A DNA stretch of 52,015 bases from Phenylobacterium sp. GTDB taxonomy: Bacteria; Pseudomonadota; Alphaproteobacteria; Caulobacterales; Caulobacteraceae. Positions 22,944 to 33,093 of this stretch are shown piece by piece. The notes under the pieces were generated by a model, which was not told the DNA's origin, did not search any database, and worked only from the letters and a program-made list of their open reading frames with translations. The stretch is from NCBI RefSeq assembly GCF_030651755.1, contig NZ_JAUSBZ010000044.1:1-52015 (forward strand). The letters are read 5' to 3'. The stretch's first letter is position 1, and each line of letters opens with the position of its first letter. Both the position numbers and the translations under genes were made by a program.

Positions 22944-24563
22944 CTAAAAGGTCATCTTGCCGTCGAAGTCGAGACGGGCGTCGATCATGCGGGCGCCCCG
23001 GGCGGCGGCGTCCAGGGTGCGAGACGACTCACCAAAGTGATCGCGATAGGCCCAGTAGGCGGCGACGACCTTTTCCACATAGTTACGGGTCTCGACCGAT
23101 GGCAGGCACTCGATGACCAGCAGGCTGTCGGCCTGCTCGCCGACCATGGCGACGGTCTTCTGCAGCGTGCCAGGGCCGCCATTATAGGCCGCCACAATCT
23201 GGAGCAGGTCATAGCCGACCCCACGCTCCATCAGCCAGGTCAGGTAGTCCTGGCCAACCCGCAGATTGAACGCCGGGTCAAACAGCGGGCTCATATCCTG
23301 TTTCAGCTTGTCGTCGCCGGCGGCCCGCGCGGCGGCTTCCGGCATGAGTTGCATCAGGCCGACAGCCCCGGCCGGAGAGACCGCCGCCGGATTGAACCGG
23401 CTCTCCTGGTGGACAATGGCGTAGACCAGGGCCTTGTCGATCGTGAAGCCCCACTTGGGCTCCAGGGATGGCGTGGGGTAGGCGAAGGTCGCCCGAAGCC
23501 GCGCCGGAGACCTGTCAGCCTGAGATGTGAGGGGGGCGTTGAGGGCGAGGGCCAGCGTCGTCCAACGGCTCCGCTCGGCCTCGGACCTGGCGAGCATGAG
23601 GCCAGCCCGCAACTCCATGCCAGCCTCAAGGGCCAGACCCAGTTGCGACAGCGCCACGGCGCGGTGAGCCCTGGGGTCAGACTTGGCGAAGCGAACGATT
23701 TCTATGCTGTCGCCGCCCAGGCCAGACGCCCGGAACAGCTGAGCCTTCGGCGCCTGTTCTGAGAGGCGAAGCGGCGCAGCCTCCTCGCCGCCGAGGGCCA
23801 GGCGTCGGTCGGCGATCATGCCGTAGAAGGTTTCAGGATGACCGGCGGCCACCCGGAGGTGGGCGATCGCCCGCTCGGCCTCGGACTCCCGTCCGGCCGC
23901 CCGGGCCGCCCAGAAGCCCGCGCCCGACTGGAGCCAGGCCCCTTCTTCAGGGTCCCGGGCCACGGCGCTGAAAAAGCCCTCAGCCTCCTCGTAGCGGCCC
24001 ATCCGGTAGGCCGCCATGCCGGCGATCCAGCGTTCGCCGGCGCTGCCGGCGAGGTCATAGGCCCGGGTGACGTCGCCGCCATAGAAGGCCTGGCGGGCGG
24101 CGCGGCCCTTATCGGCGTTCAGCCGTCCGCCGACCCGCTGGGCTGCGTTCTCCACCCGGCCCCAGTCCAGGCCCGTGACCACCGGCGTCCGAGGCGCCGG
24201 CGCGCCGGTGGGACGGCGTTTCAGAGCCAGGGCGTAAACCCGCTCTGCGCCGGGGAGATCGGCATAGTCCGCCAGCCAGCCGCTGAGCTCCTGATAGGAC
24301 GACACATGGGCTGTGGGGTGCATCAGCTGTCGCAGGGCCACATGTCCGGCGAGGCTGCGATCCTTCAGCTCGGCCATCTGCATCTGGGCGTCGATGAAGT
24401 CGCCCCGGTCCACCGCGGCGAAGACCCCGCGATAGCGGGCGAGGTCCCAGGGGTTCAACACCTGAGGCGCGGCCCAGGCACGGGTGGCGCCGCCTGCCGT
24501 CACAGCCGCGCTCACAGCGCCCAGACCCAGGCTAAAGACCTGCCTTCGCGTCGATGTCGTCAT
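22944..24563 (-). CDS. soluble lytic murein transglycosylase (SLT domain)
   Basis: A 539-residue exported peptidoglycan hydrolase that cleaves MurNAc-GlcNAc bonds to give 1,6-anhydro ends. N-terminal TTSTRRQVFSLGLGAVSAAVTAGGAT is a signal peptide with a twin-arginine-like RR. A long helical superhelix of TPR-like repeats (about 50-360) resembles Slt70. The SLT domain at about 380-500 has the catalytic Glu in AIVHQESRFNPAAVSPAGAVGLMQLMPEAA and the later IVAAYNGGPG. I prefer ATG 24563 (GGAAGG 5 nt upstream) over 24587. Confidence 0.93.
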   Translation of the reverse strand: MTTSTRRQVFSLGLGAVSAAVTAGGATRAWAAPQVLNPWDLARYRGVFAAVDRGDFIDAQMQMAELKDRSLAGHVALRQLMHPTAHVSSYQELSGWLADYADLPGAERVYALALKRRPTGAPAPRTPVVTGLDWGRVENAAQRVGGRLNADKGRAARQAFYGGDVTRAYDLAGSAGERWIAGMAAYRMGRYEEAEGFFSAVARDPEEGAWLQSGAGFWAARAAGRESEAERAIAHLRVAAGHPETFYGMIADRRLALGGEEAAPLRLSEQAPKAQLFRASGLGGDSIEIVRFAKSDPRAHRAVALSQLGLALEAGMELRAGLMLARSEAERSRWTTLALALNAPLTSQADRSPARLRATFAYPTPSLEPKWGFTIDKALVYAIVHQESRFNPAAVSPAGAVGLMQLMPEAAARAAGDDKLKQDMSPLFDPAFNLRVGQDYLTWLMERGVGYDLLQIVAAYNGGPGTLQKTVAMVGEQADSLLVIECLPSVETRNYVEKVVAAYWAYRDHFGESSRTLDAAARGARMIDARLDFDGKMTF

Positions 24564-24632
24564 GCGACCTTCCACGTCCGCCGACATGTCGCAGCGGTTC
24601 CGTGGCCCTTTTCTCGAAGCTCAGCCCCCGGT

Positions 24633-25460
24633 CTAGTGGGGTCGCTCCGGGCGATCAAGTCTTTGCACCAATGACACGAGGTCGCTCCAGGCTTTCTTCT
24701 TGGCTGCGGGCTGACGCAGCAGAAAGGCCGGGTGCAGCGTCGGCATGGCGGGCAATTCCAGGTTTTCGTCCTCGGCCCGCCACTCGAACCAGCGGCCTCG
24801 CATCGCCAGGATGCCTTCCTCGCGCTTGAGCATGGCCTTGGCCGAGGCGCCGCCCACCAGCAGCAGCATCCTTGGTCGGACCAAGCTGATGGCCCGTTCC
24901 ACAAACGGGGCGCAGACCCTCTGCTCGTCGAGAGTCGGGGTTCGGTTTCCTGGGGGGCGCCAGAAGACGGTGTTGGTGATGAAGGTCCGGTTTGTGAGGC
25001 CGGCGGCGTCGAGCATCCGGTCCAAAAGCTGCCCCGCGCGGCCGACGAAGGGCTCGCCCCGGGCGTCCTCTTCAGCGCCGGGGCCCTCGCCGATGATCAT
25101 CACAGGAGCGTCCGCGGGACCGCGGCTGAACACCGCCTTGGTCGCCGCGCCGTCAAATCGGATGGGGCACCCCTGGAAGGCGGCGATGGCCTCGGCCAGG
25201 GCCGCCAGATCCTGCGCCTGGCCGGCCAGGACGCGGGCCTGCGCGATCGCCGCCTCGAGGTCCGACGCCTTGGAGCCTGCGGCGCTTGCGGCTGGCGAAG
25301 GGATGGGGGCGGGCTCGATCCGCCGGGGGGGCGGACGCAACCCCGCGGCGATGCGATCGATGGCCTCGTCCTGATAGAGGCAGTCCACGCCCACATCGGC
25401 CCAGAAGGCCAGCAGGCTCTCGGCCAGGATCTGGGGCGATGGCGAGTTGGTAAGGTCCAT
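24633..25460 (-). CDS. uracil-DNA glycosylase, family 4-like
   Basis: A 275-residue protein. The N-terminal about 90 residues are helical and proline-rich, followed by a family 4-type UDG domain: motif A GEGPGAEEDARGEPFVGRAG, the NTVFWRPPGNRTPT segment, and motif B HPAFLLRQP near the C-terminus. It should excise uracil from DNA. Canonical family 4 enzymes bind a 4Fe-4S cluster through four cysteines; here only two candidates remain (in FQGCPIR and RVCAPFVER). This cluster-poor variant is, as I recall, common in alphaproteobacteria. Start is ATG 25460; the longer frame to 25538 lacks homology. Confidence 0.85.
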   Translation of the reverse strand: MDLTNSPSPQILAESLLAFWADVGVDCLYQDEAIDRIAAGLRPPPRRIEPAPIPSPAASAAGSKASDLEAAIAQARVLAGQAQDLAALAEAIAAFQGCPIRFDGAATKAVFSRGPADAPVMIIGEGPGAEEDARGEPFVGRAGQLLDRMLDAAGLTNRTFITNTVFWRPPGNRTPTLDEQRVCAPFVERAISLVRPRMLLLVGGASAKAMLKREEGILAMRGRWFEWRAEDENLELPAMPTLHPAFLLRQPAAKKKAWSDLVSLVQRLDRPERPH

Positions 25461-25603
25461 ACTGTAGGGTCGAAATCCTTGAGATTCGCGGGGTTTGTCC
25501 TTGACCGCGTAGGGGCGACCTTCCGATAAGACGGCCAAAGGATCAACGCTGTCGGTGAAGGTGAGGGGGCCTGGCCGATGGATAATGGAGTTCAGAGGGG
25601 ATC

Positions 25604-27277
25604 ATGAGCGAAGACGTCGAACGTGAAGCCATGGAATACGACGTCGTCATCGTCGGCGCCGGACCTGCTGGCCTGTCGGCGGCGATCCGCCTCAAACAGC
25701 TGGCCGCCGAAGCCGGTTCGGAGATCAGCGTCGCCGTTCTGGAAAAAGGCTCCGAGGTTGGCGCTCATATCCTGTCGGGCGCGGTGATTGACCCGATCGC
25801 CCTCAATGAACTGATCCCCGACTGGAAGGACCAGGGCGCGCCCCTGGAGACTCCGGTCAAGAAGGACAAGTTCATCTATCTGGGCCCCCAGGGCGAGCTG
25901 GACATCACCTGGCTGCCCATGCCGAAGTTCATGCTGAACCACGGCAACTACATCGCCTCCCTGGCCAACGTGGCCCGGTGGCTCGGCCAGCAGGCTGAGG
26001 CGCTCGGCGTCGAAATCTATCCGGGCATGGCCGCCTCCGAAGTGGTCTTCGACGAGAATGGCGCCGTAAAGGGCGTCGTCGCTGGCGTGTTCGGCATCGA
26101 CAAGGACGGGAACAAGGGGCCCGATTACCAGCCCGGCGTGGAGCTGCTGGCCAAGTACACCTTCATCGGCGAAGGCGTCCGCGGGTCGCTGGCCAAGCAG
26201 CTGATCGCCAAGTTCGGCCTGGCCGAGGACAGCGAGCCTCAGAAGTTCGGCATCGGCCTGAAGGAACTGTGGCAGGTTCCAGACGACAAGTTCCAGCCGG
26301 GCCTCGTTCAGCACACCCTGGGCTGGCCGCTGGACAACAAGACCGGCGGCGGCAGCTTCATGTACCACTTCGGGGACAACTACGTGGCCATCGGCTTCGT
26401 GGTTCACCTGAACTACAAGAACCCCTGGCTGTCGCCCTTCGACGAATTTCAGCGCTTCAAGCAGCACCCCGCGGTGCGTCCGCACTTGGAAGGGGGCAAG
26501 CGCATCGCCTATGGCGCTCGCGCCATCACCGAGGGCGGCCTGCAGTCGGTGCCCAAGCTGTTCTTCCCGGGCGGGGCCCTGATCGGCTGCTCGGCGGGTT
26601 TTGTGAACGTGCCCCGGATCAAGGGCAGCCATAACGCCATGAAGACCGGCATGCTGGCCGCCGAGGCCGCCTTCGCCGCCATCCAGGGCGGCCGTCAGGG
26701 CGATGAGCTTGCCGAGTACGAGGCCGCCTACAAGGCCTCCTGGGTCCATAAGGAACTCAAGATCGTCCGCAACGCCAAGCCGATCATCTCCAAGTACGGC
26801 ACCGCGCTCGGCACCCTGCTGAGTGGCATGGACATGACGATCAGCAATCTGACCGGCGGTTTCTCGATCTTCGGGACGATGAAGCACGGCAAGACCGACG
26901 CGGAGTCCACGGGCCTGGCCAAGGACTACAAGCCCATCGTCTATCCCAAGCCCGACAATGAGATCAGCTTCGACAAATTGTCCTCGGTCTTCCTGTCGGC
27001 CACCAATCATGACGAGAACCAGCCCGCCCACCTGCGGCTCAAGGACCCCTCGATCCCGATCTCGGTGAATCTGCCGCGGTTTGGCGAGCCGGCCCGCCTC
27101 TATTGCCCCGCCGGGGTCTATGAGGTGCTCTATGATGAGGCCGGTCAGAACCCGAAGTTCCAGATCAACTTCCAGAACTGCGTCCACTGCAAGACCTGCG
27201 ACATCAAGGATCCGTCGCAGAACATCGTCTGGACGACGCCTCAGGGCGGGGACGGGCCGAACTATCCCAATATGTGA
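25604..27277 (+). CDS. electron transfer flavoprotein-ubiquinone oxidoreductase
   Basis: A 557-residue inner-membrane-associated enzyme that passes electrons from ETF (fatty-acid and amino-acid dehydrogenases) to ubiquinone. FAD-binding motif DVVIVGAGPAGLSAAIRLKQL begins near residue 8. The central ubiquinone/membrane region contains GGSFMYHFGDN and FFPGGALIGCSAGF. The C-terminal 4Fe-4S ferredoxin-like domain has cysteines in YCPAGVYEV and NFQNCVHCKTCDIKDP, ending with the family signature GPNYPNM. It is complete. The match across the full length is strong. Confidence 0.97.
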   Translation: MSEDVEREAMEYDVVIVGAGPAGLSAAIRLKQLAAEAGSEISVAVLEKGSEVGAHILSGAVIDPIALNELIPDWKDQGAPLETPVKKDKFIYLGPQGELDITWLPMPKFMLNHGNYIASLANVARWLGQQAEALGVEIYPGMAASEVVFDENGAVKGVVAGVFGIDKDGNKGPDYQPGVELLAKYTFIGEGVRGSLAKQLIAKFGLAEDSEPQKFGIGLKELWQVPDDKFQPGLVQHTLGWPLDNKTGGGSFMYHFGDNYVAIGFVVHLNYKNPWLSPFDEFQRFKQHPAVRPHLEGGKRIAYGARAITEGGLQSVPKLFFPGGALIGCSAGFVNVPRIKGSHNAMKTGMLAAEAAFAAIQGGRQGDELAEYEAAYKASWVHKELKIVRNAKPIISKYGTALGTLLSGMDMTISNLTGGFSIFGTMKHGKTDAESTGLAKDYKPIVYPKPDNEISFDKLSSVFLSATNHDENQPAHLRLKDPSIPISVNLPRFGEPARLYCPAGVYEVLYDEAGQNPKFQINFQNCVHCKTCDIKDPSQNIVWTTPQGGDGPNYPNM

Positions 27278-27325
27278 GCCGCCGTCGCGCTTGCGGCGGG
27301 GGCCGGAAAAGGAAACCCTACGGGG

Positions 27326-29038
27326 ATGCGCCTTCGTTCTCTGACCGTGACGGTCCCTGTGCTGCTCCTGGCCGCCTGCGCCAGTCCCTCTGCCGGTGGC
27401 GGGGGACTGGAGGCGCGCTCCCCCTATGGCCTGTTCCTGGCCGGGCAGGCGGCGCTCAATGACGGCGAAAGTCGGCAGGCTGCCGACTATTTCGAGCGCG
27501 CCACCCGCAGCAGCGAAACGACCAGCCTGATCTCTGAGCGCGCCTTCACGGCCGCTGTCCTGAGCGGGGAGATTGAGAAGGCCGCGGCCATGGCGCCCGC
27601 GACGGAGGAGGCCTCCGAAGGCGCCAAGCGGCTGGGCCGGCTGGTCATGGCGGTCGAGGCCCTGGCCTCTGGCCGCGGGCAGGCGGCCTATGACCTCCTG
27701 ACCACCCAGGAGATCGGCTTTCCCCACCGTACGGCTGCGGCGCTGCTCACCCCTTGGGCGGCGGCCCAGGCGGGGGACATGCAATTGGCGACCCGTCGTC
27801 CCGACGTGCCCGGCGACAAGCTGGTGGAGTATTTCGGAATGCTCGGCCAGGCCCACCAGTATGAGCGGGTCCGGCGGTTTGACGAGGCCGAGACTGATTT
27901 CAAGGCCCTGACGGAAGGCGCAGACGCCCCGCCCATGCTAGTGGTCTATCACGGGGAGTTTCTTGAGCGCCGTGGCCGTCGGGATGACGCTGTCGCCCTC
28001 TATGAGCGGGCGATGGCGGTCTATCCACGGGATGTCTCCTTGAACCTCGCCCGGATGCGGGCCCTGGCGGGGCGCTCGCCCCCCGCTGCGCCGACCGTAC
28101 GCCAGGGGGCGGCCCAAGCCCTGCTGACCCCGGCTGCGGCCATGCTGGCCGCGCGCCAGAGCCAGTTCGCCCTGGCCTATGTGCGCATGGCCCTGCGGCT
28201 CGACCCAGAGCGTATGGACGCCTGGATGATGGTGGGCGACCTCATGGGCGCCGCAGGCGATGTGACGGCGGCGCGCGCCGCCTATGGCCGTGTGCCGGCC
28301 GGACACCCCGACCATGCCGCCGCCCAGAGCAAGCTCGCCTGGAGTCTGCAAGGCGCAGGCGATATCGACGCCGCCCTTGAGACAGCCCGCGCCGCGGCCT
28401 CAGGCGGAGATCCCATCGGCCTGCTGACCCTGGCTGACCTGTTGCGGACCAATGAGCGGTACGAAGAGGCCATTGCGCCACTGAATGAGCTGGTGGAGTC
28501 GAGCCAGTCGCCCGACTGGCGGCTGCTGTTCGCCCGCGGGGCGGCCTATGAGCGGATGGGGGATTGGCCTCGGGCCGAAGCTGATCTGTCGGCCGCCCTC
28601 GCACTCAATCCCGATGAGCCTGATATTCTGAACTACCTGGCCTATGGCTGGATCGACCGGGGCGAGCGTCTGGAAGAGGCCCTGGCCATGGTTCAGACCG
28701 CCGTGGACGCCAATCCCCGATCTGGGGCGATGATCGACAGCCTGGGCTGGGGTTATTATCGCCTGGGTCAGTACGACAAGGCGGTCGAGGTGCTGGAAGA
28801 AGCCGTCGGGCTTGAGGCCGGCGACCCGGAAATCAATAACCACCTCGGGGACGCCTACTGGCAGGTGGGCCGGCGGGACGAGGCGGTCTTCCAGTGGCGT
28901 CGCGTCCTGACCCTTGAGCCCGATGCGCGCATCCGCGCCGATGCGGAGGCCAAGCTCGCCTCGGGTCTGGGCCCTGGGGCCACTGCGGCGGCGGCCCAGG
29001 CGGCGGCCGAACCAGTCATCCCGGCCCTTGTTCGATAA
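27326..29038 (+). CDS. TPR-repeat lipoprotein
   Basis: A 570-residue protein with a lipoprotein signal (lipobox LAAC, lipidated Cys18). It has many tetratricopeptide repeats along its length, clearest in the C-terminal half: LLFARGAAYERMGDWPRAEADLSAALALNPDEP, ILNYLAYGWIDRGERLEEALAMVQTAVDANP and DSLGWGYYRLGQYDKAVEVLEEAVGLEAGDPEINNHLGDAYWQVGRRDEAVFQWRRVL. TPR lipoproteins scaffold envelope complexes; alphaproteobacterial members of this type usually precede ispE. A 5-bp gap to ispE indicates one operon. Function beyond scaffolding is not readable. Confidence 0.88.
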   Translation: MRLRSLTVTVPVLLLAACASPSAGGGGLEARSPYGLFLAGQAALNDGESRQAADYFERATRSSETTSLISERAFTAAVLSGEIEKAAAMAPATEEASEGAKRLGRLVMAVEALASGRGQAAYDLLTTQEIGFPHRTAAALLTPWAAAQAGDMQLATRRPDVPGDKLVEYFGMLGQAHQYERVRRFDEAETDFKALTEGADAPPMLVVYHGEFLERRGRRDDAVALYERAMAVYPRDVSLNLARMRALAGRSPPAAPTVRQGAAQALLTPAAAMLAARQSQFALAYVRMALRLDPERMDAWMMVGDLMGAAGDVTAARAAYGRVPAGHPDHAAAQSKLAWSLQGAGDIDAALETARAAASGGDPIGLLTLADLLRTNERYEEAIAPLNELVESSQSPDWRLLFARGAAYERMGDWPRAEADLSAALALNPDEPDILNYLAYGWIDRGERLEEALAMVQTAVDANPRSGAMIDSLGWGYYRLGQYDKAVEVLEEAVGLEAGDPEINNHLGDAYWQVGRRDEAVFQWRRVLTLEPDARIRADAEAKLASGLGPGATAAAAQAAAEPVIPALVR

Positions 29039-29043
29039 GTCTG

Positions 29044-29937
29044 ATGCTCGGCCAGGCCTTCGCCCCCGCCAAGGTGAATCTGTTCCTGCATGTGGGTGCG
29101 CCAGCGGCCGATGGGTATCATCCCCTGTGTTCGCTGATGGTGTTCGCCGATGTCGGGGATCGGGTCTCGATCGCGCCGGCTGAAGCGCTGGACTTCGCCC
29201 TGACCGGCCCATTCGGTCGTGAACTGAGCGCTCAGGCCGGCGACAACCTCGTCCAACGGGCTGCGCAGGCCCTGTTGAAGCAGGTGCGGGGACCGCGGGC
29301 GCCAGTCCTGCTCGCCCTGGATAAGCAATTGCCCATCGCCGCAGGTCTGGGGGGCGGCTCCAGCGACGCCGGCGCGGCCCTGCGGCTGCTGCGGACGACC
29401 TGGGCGCCTGAACTGTCTGACGAGAATCTGCAGGCGATAGCGGGCGCGCTTGGCGCCGACGGCGCCGCGTGCCTTTGGGGGGCGCCCGTCATGGCGGAGG
29501 GGCGGGGAGAAGTGCTGTCTCAACCCCCGGCCTTGCCGGTCATTCCGGCCGTGCTGGTCAATCCCCGCGCCCTGGCTCCGACCGCCCAGGTCTATGGCCG
29601 TTACGACGCGCTCGGCCAGTTCGGTGACGTCGTACCGCCAGCTGCGCCCGCGGCGTTCGAAACGGTCGAGGAACTGGCGGGCTGGCTCAGCCTTCAGCGC
29701 AATGACCTGGAGGCCGCCGCTATCGAGCTGACGCCAGAGATCGGTGATGTGCTCGCCGCCCTGAGCGGGGAGCGCGAGACCTTGCTCGCCCGCATGTCGG
29801 GTTCGGGCGCCACCTGCTTTGCGATCTGCGGCAGCGATATCGAGGCCGAGCAACTGGCCGAAGGGGTCGAGCGGCTGCGTCCCGACTGGTGGGTGAGCCG
29901 CTGCCGCCTGGGCGGTCCCTGGCCAGATCCGGCCTGA
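29044..29937 (+). CDS. ispE: 4-diphosphocytidyl-2-C-methyl-D-erythritol kinase
   Basis: A 297-residue GHMP kinase of the MEP isoprenoid pathway that phosphorylates CDP-ME. FAPAKVNLFLHVGAPAADGYHPLCSLMVFAD at the N-terminus carries the catalytic lysine/asparagine. The ATP-binding loop is PIAAGLGGGSSDAGAALRLL (about 98-117). The C-terminal motif MSGSGATCFAICGS is intact. Cotranscribed with the TPR lipoprotein 5 bp upstream. Confidence 0.96.
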   Translation: MLGQAFAPAKVNLFLHVGAPAADGYHPLCSLMVFADVGDRVSIAPAEALDFALTGPFGRELSAQAGDNLVQRAAQALLKQVRGPRAPVLLALDKQLPIAAGLGGGSSDAGAALRLLRTTWAPELSDENLQAIAGALGADGAACLWGAPVMAEGRGEVLSQPPALPVIPAVLVNPRALAPTAQVYGRYDALGQFGDVVPPAAPAAFETVEELAGWLSLQRNDLEAAAIELTPEIGDVLAALSGERETLLARMSGSGATCFAICGSDIEAEQLAEGVERLRPDWWVSRCRLGGPWPDPA

Positions 29938-29973
29938 CCGCGCCCCTCGGCGACGACCTTCCTTTCCACCAAA

Positions 29974-30003
29974 CGAAAACGGGGGCCCCGAAGGACCCCC
30001 GTT
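29974..30003 (-). terminator. terminator of the amtB transcript
   Basis: Hairpin arms AACGGGGG (29978-29985) and CCCCCGTT (29996-30003), with additional CC/GG pairing inside. On the minus strand the arm is followed by TTCGTTT. It lies 28 bp after the amtB stop and 41 bp after ispE, so it may serve both convergent genes. Confidence 0.65.
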
Positions 30004-30030
30004 CCGCAATCCTGACCCGAAGGGTCCAGA

Positions 30031-31437
30031 TCAGTTGTGGATGGCTTCCCCATGTTGGGAAAGATCCAGGCCCTCGACTTCTTCTTCCTCGGAGACCCGC
30101 AGCCCGATGGTGAACTTCAGGACCATCAGGATGACGAAGCTGGCGATGGCGGACCAGGCGACGGTCCCCAGCACTCCGATGAACTGGGTGCCCGCATTGG
30201 CCGCGGCCGCAGTCTCTTCGCCGGCGATGACCGCATCGGCGAGGACGCCGGTGAGGATGGCGCCGACGATGCCGGCGATGCCGTGCACGCCGAAGACGTC
30301 CAGGCTGTCGTCGTACTTCAGCAGCTTCTTCAGCCACACAGCGCCCACATAGGCCGCAGCGCCGCCGACAAGGCCGATGATCAGGGCGCCCTGCGGGCTG
30401 ACAAAGCCAGCGGCCGGGGTGATCGCCACGAGACCCGCAATGGCGCCAGACGCCATGCCGAGCATGCCGGGCTTCTTACGCTCGACCCACTCGATGACCA
30501 GCCAGGACAGGATCGCGCCGGCAGTGGCCACTTGGGTGTTGAGCATGGCCACAGCGGCCAGACCATCGGCGGCGACGGCGGAGCCGGCGTTGAGGCCGAA
30601 CCAGCCGACCCACAGCATGGCCGCGCCGATCATGGTCAGGACCAGGTTGTGCGGCGCCATATTGTCGACGCCGTAGCCCTTGCGCTTGCCCAGAACGATG
30701 GCGCAGACCAGACCGGCGATGCCGGCGTTGATGTGCACCACGGTGCCGCCGGCGAAGTCCAGCACGCCTTCGTCGCTGAGGAAGCCGCCGCCCCAGACCC
30801 AGTGGCAGACCGGCGCATAGACGATCAGCGACCACGCGACCATGAAGAGCAGCATGGCCGAGAACTTCATCCGCTCGGCGAAGGCGCCGGTGATGAGGGC
30901 CGGGGTGATGATGAAGAAGGTCATCTGGAACACCACGAACAGGTATTCCGGAATGGTGCCCGCCACGCCGTCATAGGCCACGCCCGCCAAGAAGGCGTTG
31001 CTGAGGCCACCGACGAAGGGCTGCAAAGCCGGATTGCTGTTTTCGGAGAAGGCCAGCGAATAGCCGACAACCATCCACAGTACGCTCATCACCGCGGTGA
31101 TCGCGAAGCTCTGGGCGACCGTGGCGATGACGTTCTTCTTGCGGACCATACCGCCGTAGAACAGGGCCAGACCCGGAATGGTCATCATCAGGACGAGCGC
31201 AGTGGAGGTCAGCATCCAGGCGGTGTCGCCGCTATCGACGGTGGCGACCTCTTCCTCAGCCGGCGCCTCTTCGACCGGTGCGGCCTCGGCGACCGGCGCG
31301 GCCTCCTCGACCGGGGCTTCCATCATGGCCTCGGCCGGCGGCGGCGCCTCTTGCGCCCATGCCGAGGCGACCGGCGCCCCGACAATGGCGGCGGCGAGCA
31401 TTAGGCCCGCCAACCCTTTGAATTTCAACGACATCAT
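30031..31437 (-). CDS. amtB: ammonium transporter AmtB
   Basis: A 468-residue membrane channel for ammonium/ammonia. N-terminal signal sequence (about 1-28, ending ASAWA), then an unusual acidic Pro/Glu/Ala linker (about 30-70), then the Amt core of 11 helices: SGDTAWMLTSTALVLMMTIPGLALFYGGMVRKKN, HWVWGGGFLSDEGVLDFAGG and DVFGVHGIAGIVGA. The conserved pore histidines lie in DVFGVHG and in GGTVVHINAG. glnK sits 34 bp upstream, the classical glnK-amtB unit, in which GlnK plugs AmtB under nitrogen excess. A terminator lies at 29974-30003. Confidence 0.96.
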   Translation of the reverse strand: MMSLKFKGLAGLMLAAAIVGAPVASAWAQEAPPPAEAMMEAPVEEAAPVAEAAPVEEAPAEEEVATVDSGDTAWMLTSTALVLMMTIPGLALFYGGMVRKKNVIATVAQSFAITAVMSVLWMVVGYSLAFSENSNPALQPFVGGLSNAFLAGVAYDGVAGTIPEYLFVVFQMTFFIITPALITGAFAERMKFSAMLLFMVAWSLIVYAPVCHWVWGGGFLSDEGVLDFAGGTVVHINAGIAGLVCAIVLGKRKGYGVDNMAPHNLVLTMIGAAMLWVGWFGLNAGSAVAADGLAAVAMLNTQVATAGAILSWLVIEWVERKKPGMLGMASGAIAGLVAITPAAGFVSPQGALIIGLVGGAAAYVGAVWLKKLLKYDDSLDVFGVHGIAGIVGAILTGVLADAVIAGEETAAAANAGTQFIGVLGTVAWSAIASFVILMVLKFTIGLRVSEEEEVEGLDLSQHGEAIHN

Positions 31438-31471
31438 TGTGGCTATCCCCTTGTCCCGTTCAGTTGCGCCC

Positions 31472-32187
<716 letters not shown>

Positions 32188-33033
32188 ATGCGTTTGTCTC
32201 GTCTCATGACCGCCACGGCGGTGGCTGCGCTGATCGCTGGCGCCGCCCAGGCTCAGCAGGTTCCGGCCGGTGGCGCGCCTGCGCCACAGACTGGGGCTAC
32301 GGCCAGCGCCAATGTCGCGCCGGCTGGCGATATCGTCGAGACGGTCAAGGCCTCGGGGCAGTTTACGACCCTGGTTACGGCGCTCGAAGCCACGAACCTT
32401 GTTCAACTTCTGAAGACGACGCCGAACCTGACGGTCTTCGCCCCGACAGACGCCGCCTTCGCCGCCCTGCCGGCCGGGGAGCTGGACCGCCTGATGGCGG
32501 AGGAGAACCGTGCGGAGCTCCAGAAGCTGCTGACCTATCACGTGGTCAACGCCCGGGTGGAATCCAGCAAGATCCAAGGCGCCCAGGGGCCGGTCCCCAC
32601 CGTTGCGGGCGAGAATCTCCAGGTCGACGGCGTGGGCGAGACCATGATGGTCGGCCAGGCCCAGATCACCCAGTCGGACATCAATGCTGAAAACGGCTTG
32701 ATCCATGTGGTGGACAAGGTGCTGACGCCGGGCGCCATGCCGGTCCAGGCCAGTCCCGCGGCCGATGCAGGAACCGACGCTTCGGCGACGGCGGCCTCGA
32801 AGAAGGCTGCCAAGGCTGATCAGGTGATGTCGGAGCCCAGAGACGCGGCCGCCGTTCCGGCCGAGGAGGCGGTGGTGTCGGCCGAGGGCGCGCCCACCGG
32901 CTCGGCCGCCGACGTCGCAGCCACGGAACCTCAAACCGACATGCAGCCGATTCCGGACACTCCGGATAACCGCGCCACCCATGGCGCACCGCTCTCGAAC
33001 GCCGGCAAGCGGACCTCCGCGGAAGGCAACTAG
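32188..33033 (+). CDS. secreted fasciclin (FAS1) domain protein
   Basis: A 281-residue exported protein: signal peptide 1-23 (MRLSRLMTATAVAALIAGAA), FAS1 domain at about 47-183 with the H1 motif TVFAPTDAAFAALP (82-95), YHVV (117-120) and LIHVVDKVLTP (171-181). A disordered Ala/Glu/Asp/Ser-rich region of about 70 residues follows, and then a 28-residue C-terminal tail (254-281) shared with the next gene's product. FAS1 domains mediate adhesion or matrix contacts. I use ATG 32188 because AGGA sits 5 nt upstream; ATG 32182 is also possible. Confidence 0.9.
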   Translation: MRLSRLMTATAVAALIAGAAQAQQVPAGGAPAPQTGATASANVAPAGDIVETVKASGQFTTLVTALEATNLVQLLKTTPNLTVFAPTDAAFAALPAGELDRLMAEENRAELQKLLTYHVVNARVESSKIQGAQGPVPTVAGENLQVDGVGETMMVGQAQITQSDINAENGLIHVVDKVLTPGAMPVQASPAADAGTDASATAASKKAAKADQVMSEPRDAAAVPAEEAVVSAEGAPTGSAADVAATEPQTDMQPIPDTPDNRATHGAPLSNAGKRTSAEGN

Positions 33034-33093
33034 GGGAAACTGGCAGGACGCCGGGGGGACCTGCGGACGACTTCAACCCAAAGGAATCCAGCG

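Noticed and set aside
27278-27310. GCCGCCG/CGGCGG hairpin after ETF-QO as terminator
   Set aside because: Short stem, large loop and no T-run; could be chance in GC-rich DNA.
25592-27856. Minus-strand open frame of 754 codons
   Set aside because: Antisense of ETF-QO and the TPR lipoprotein; no homology or start signal.
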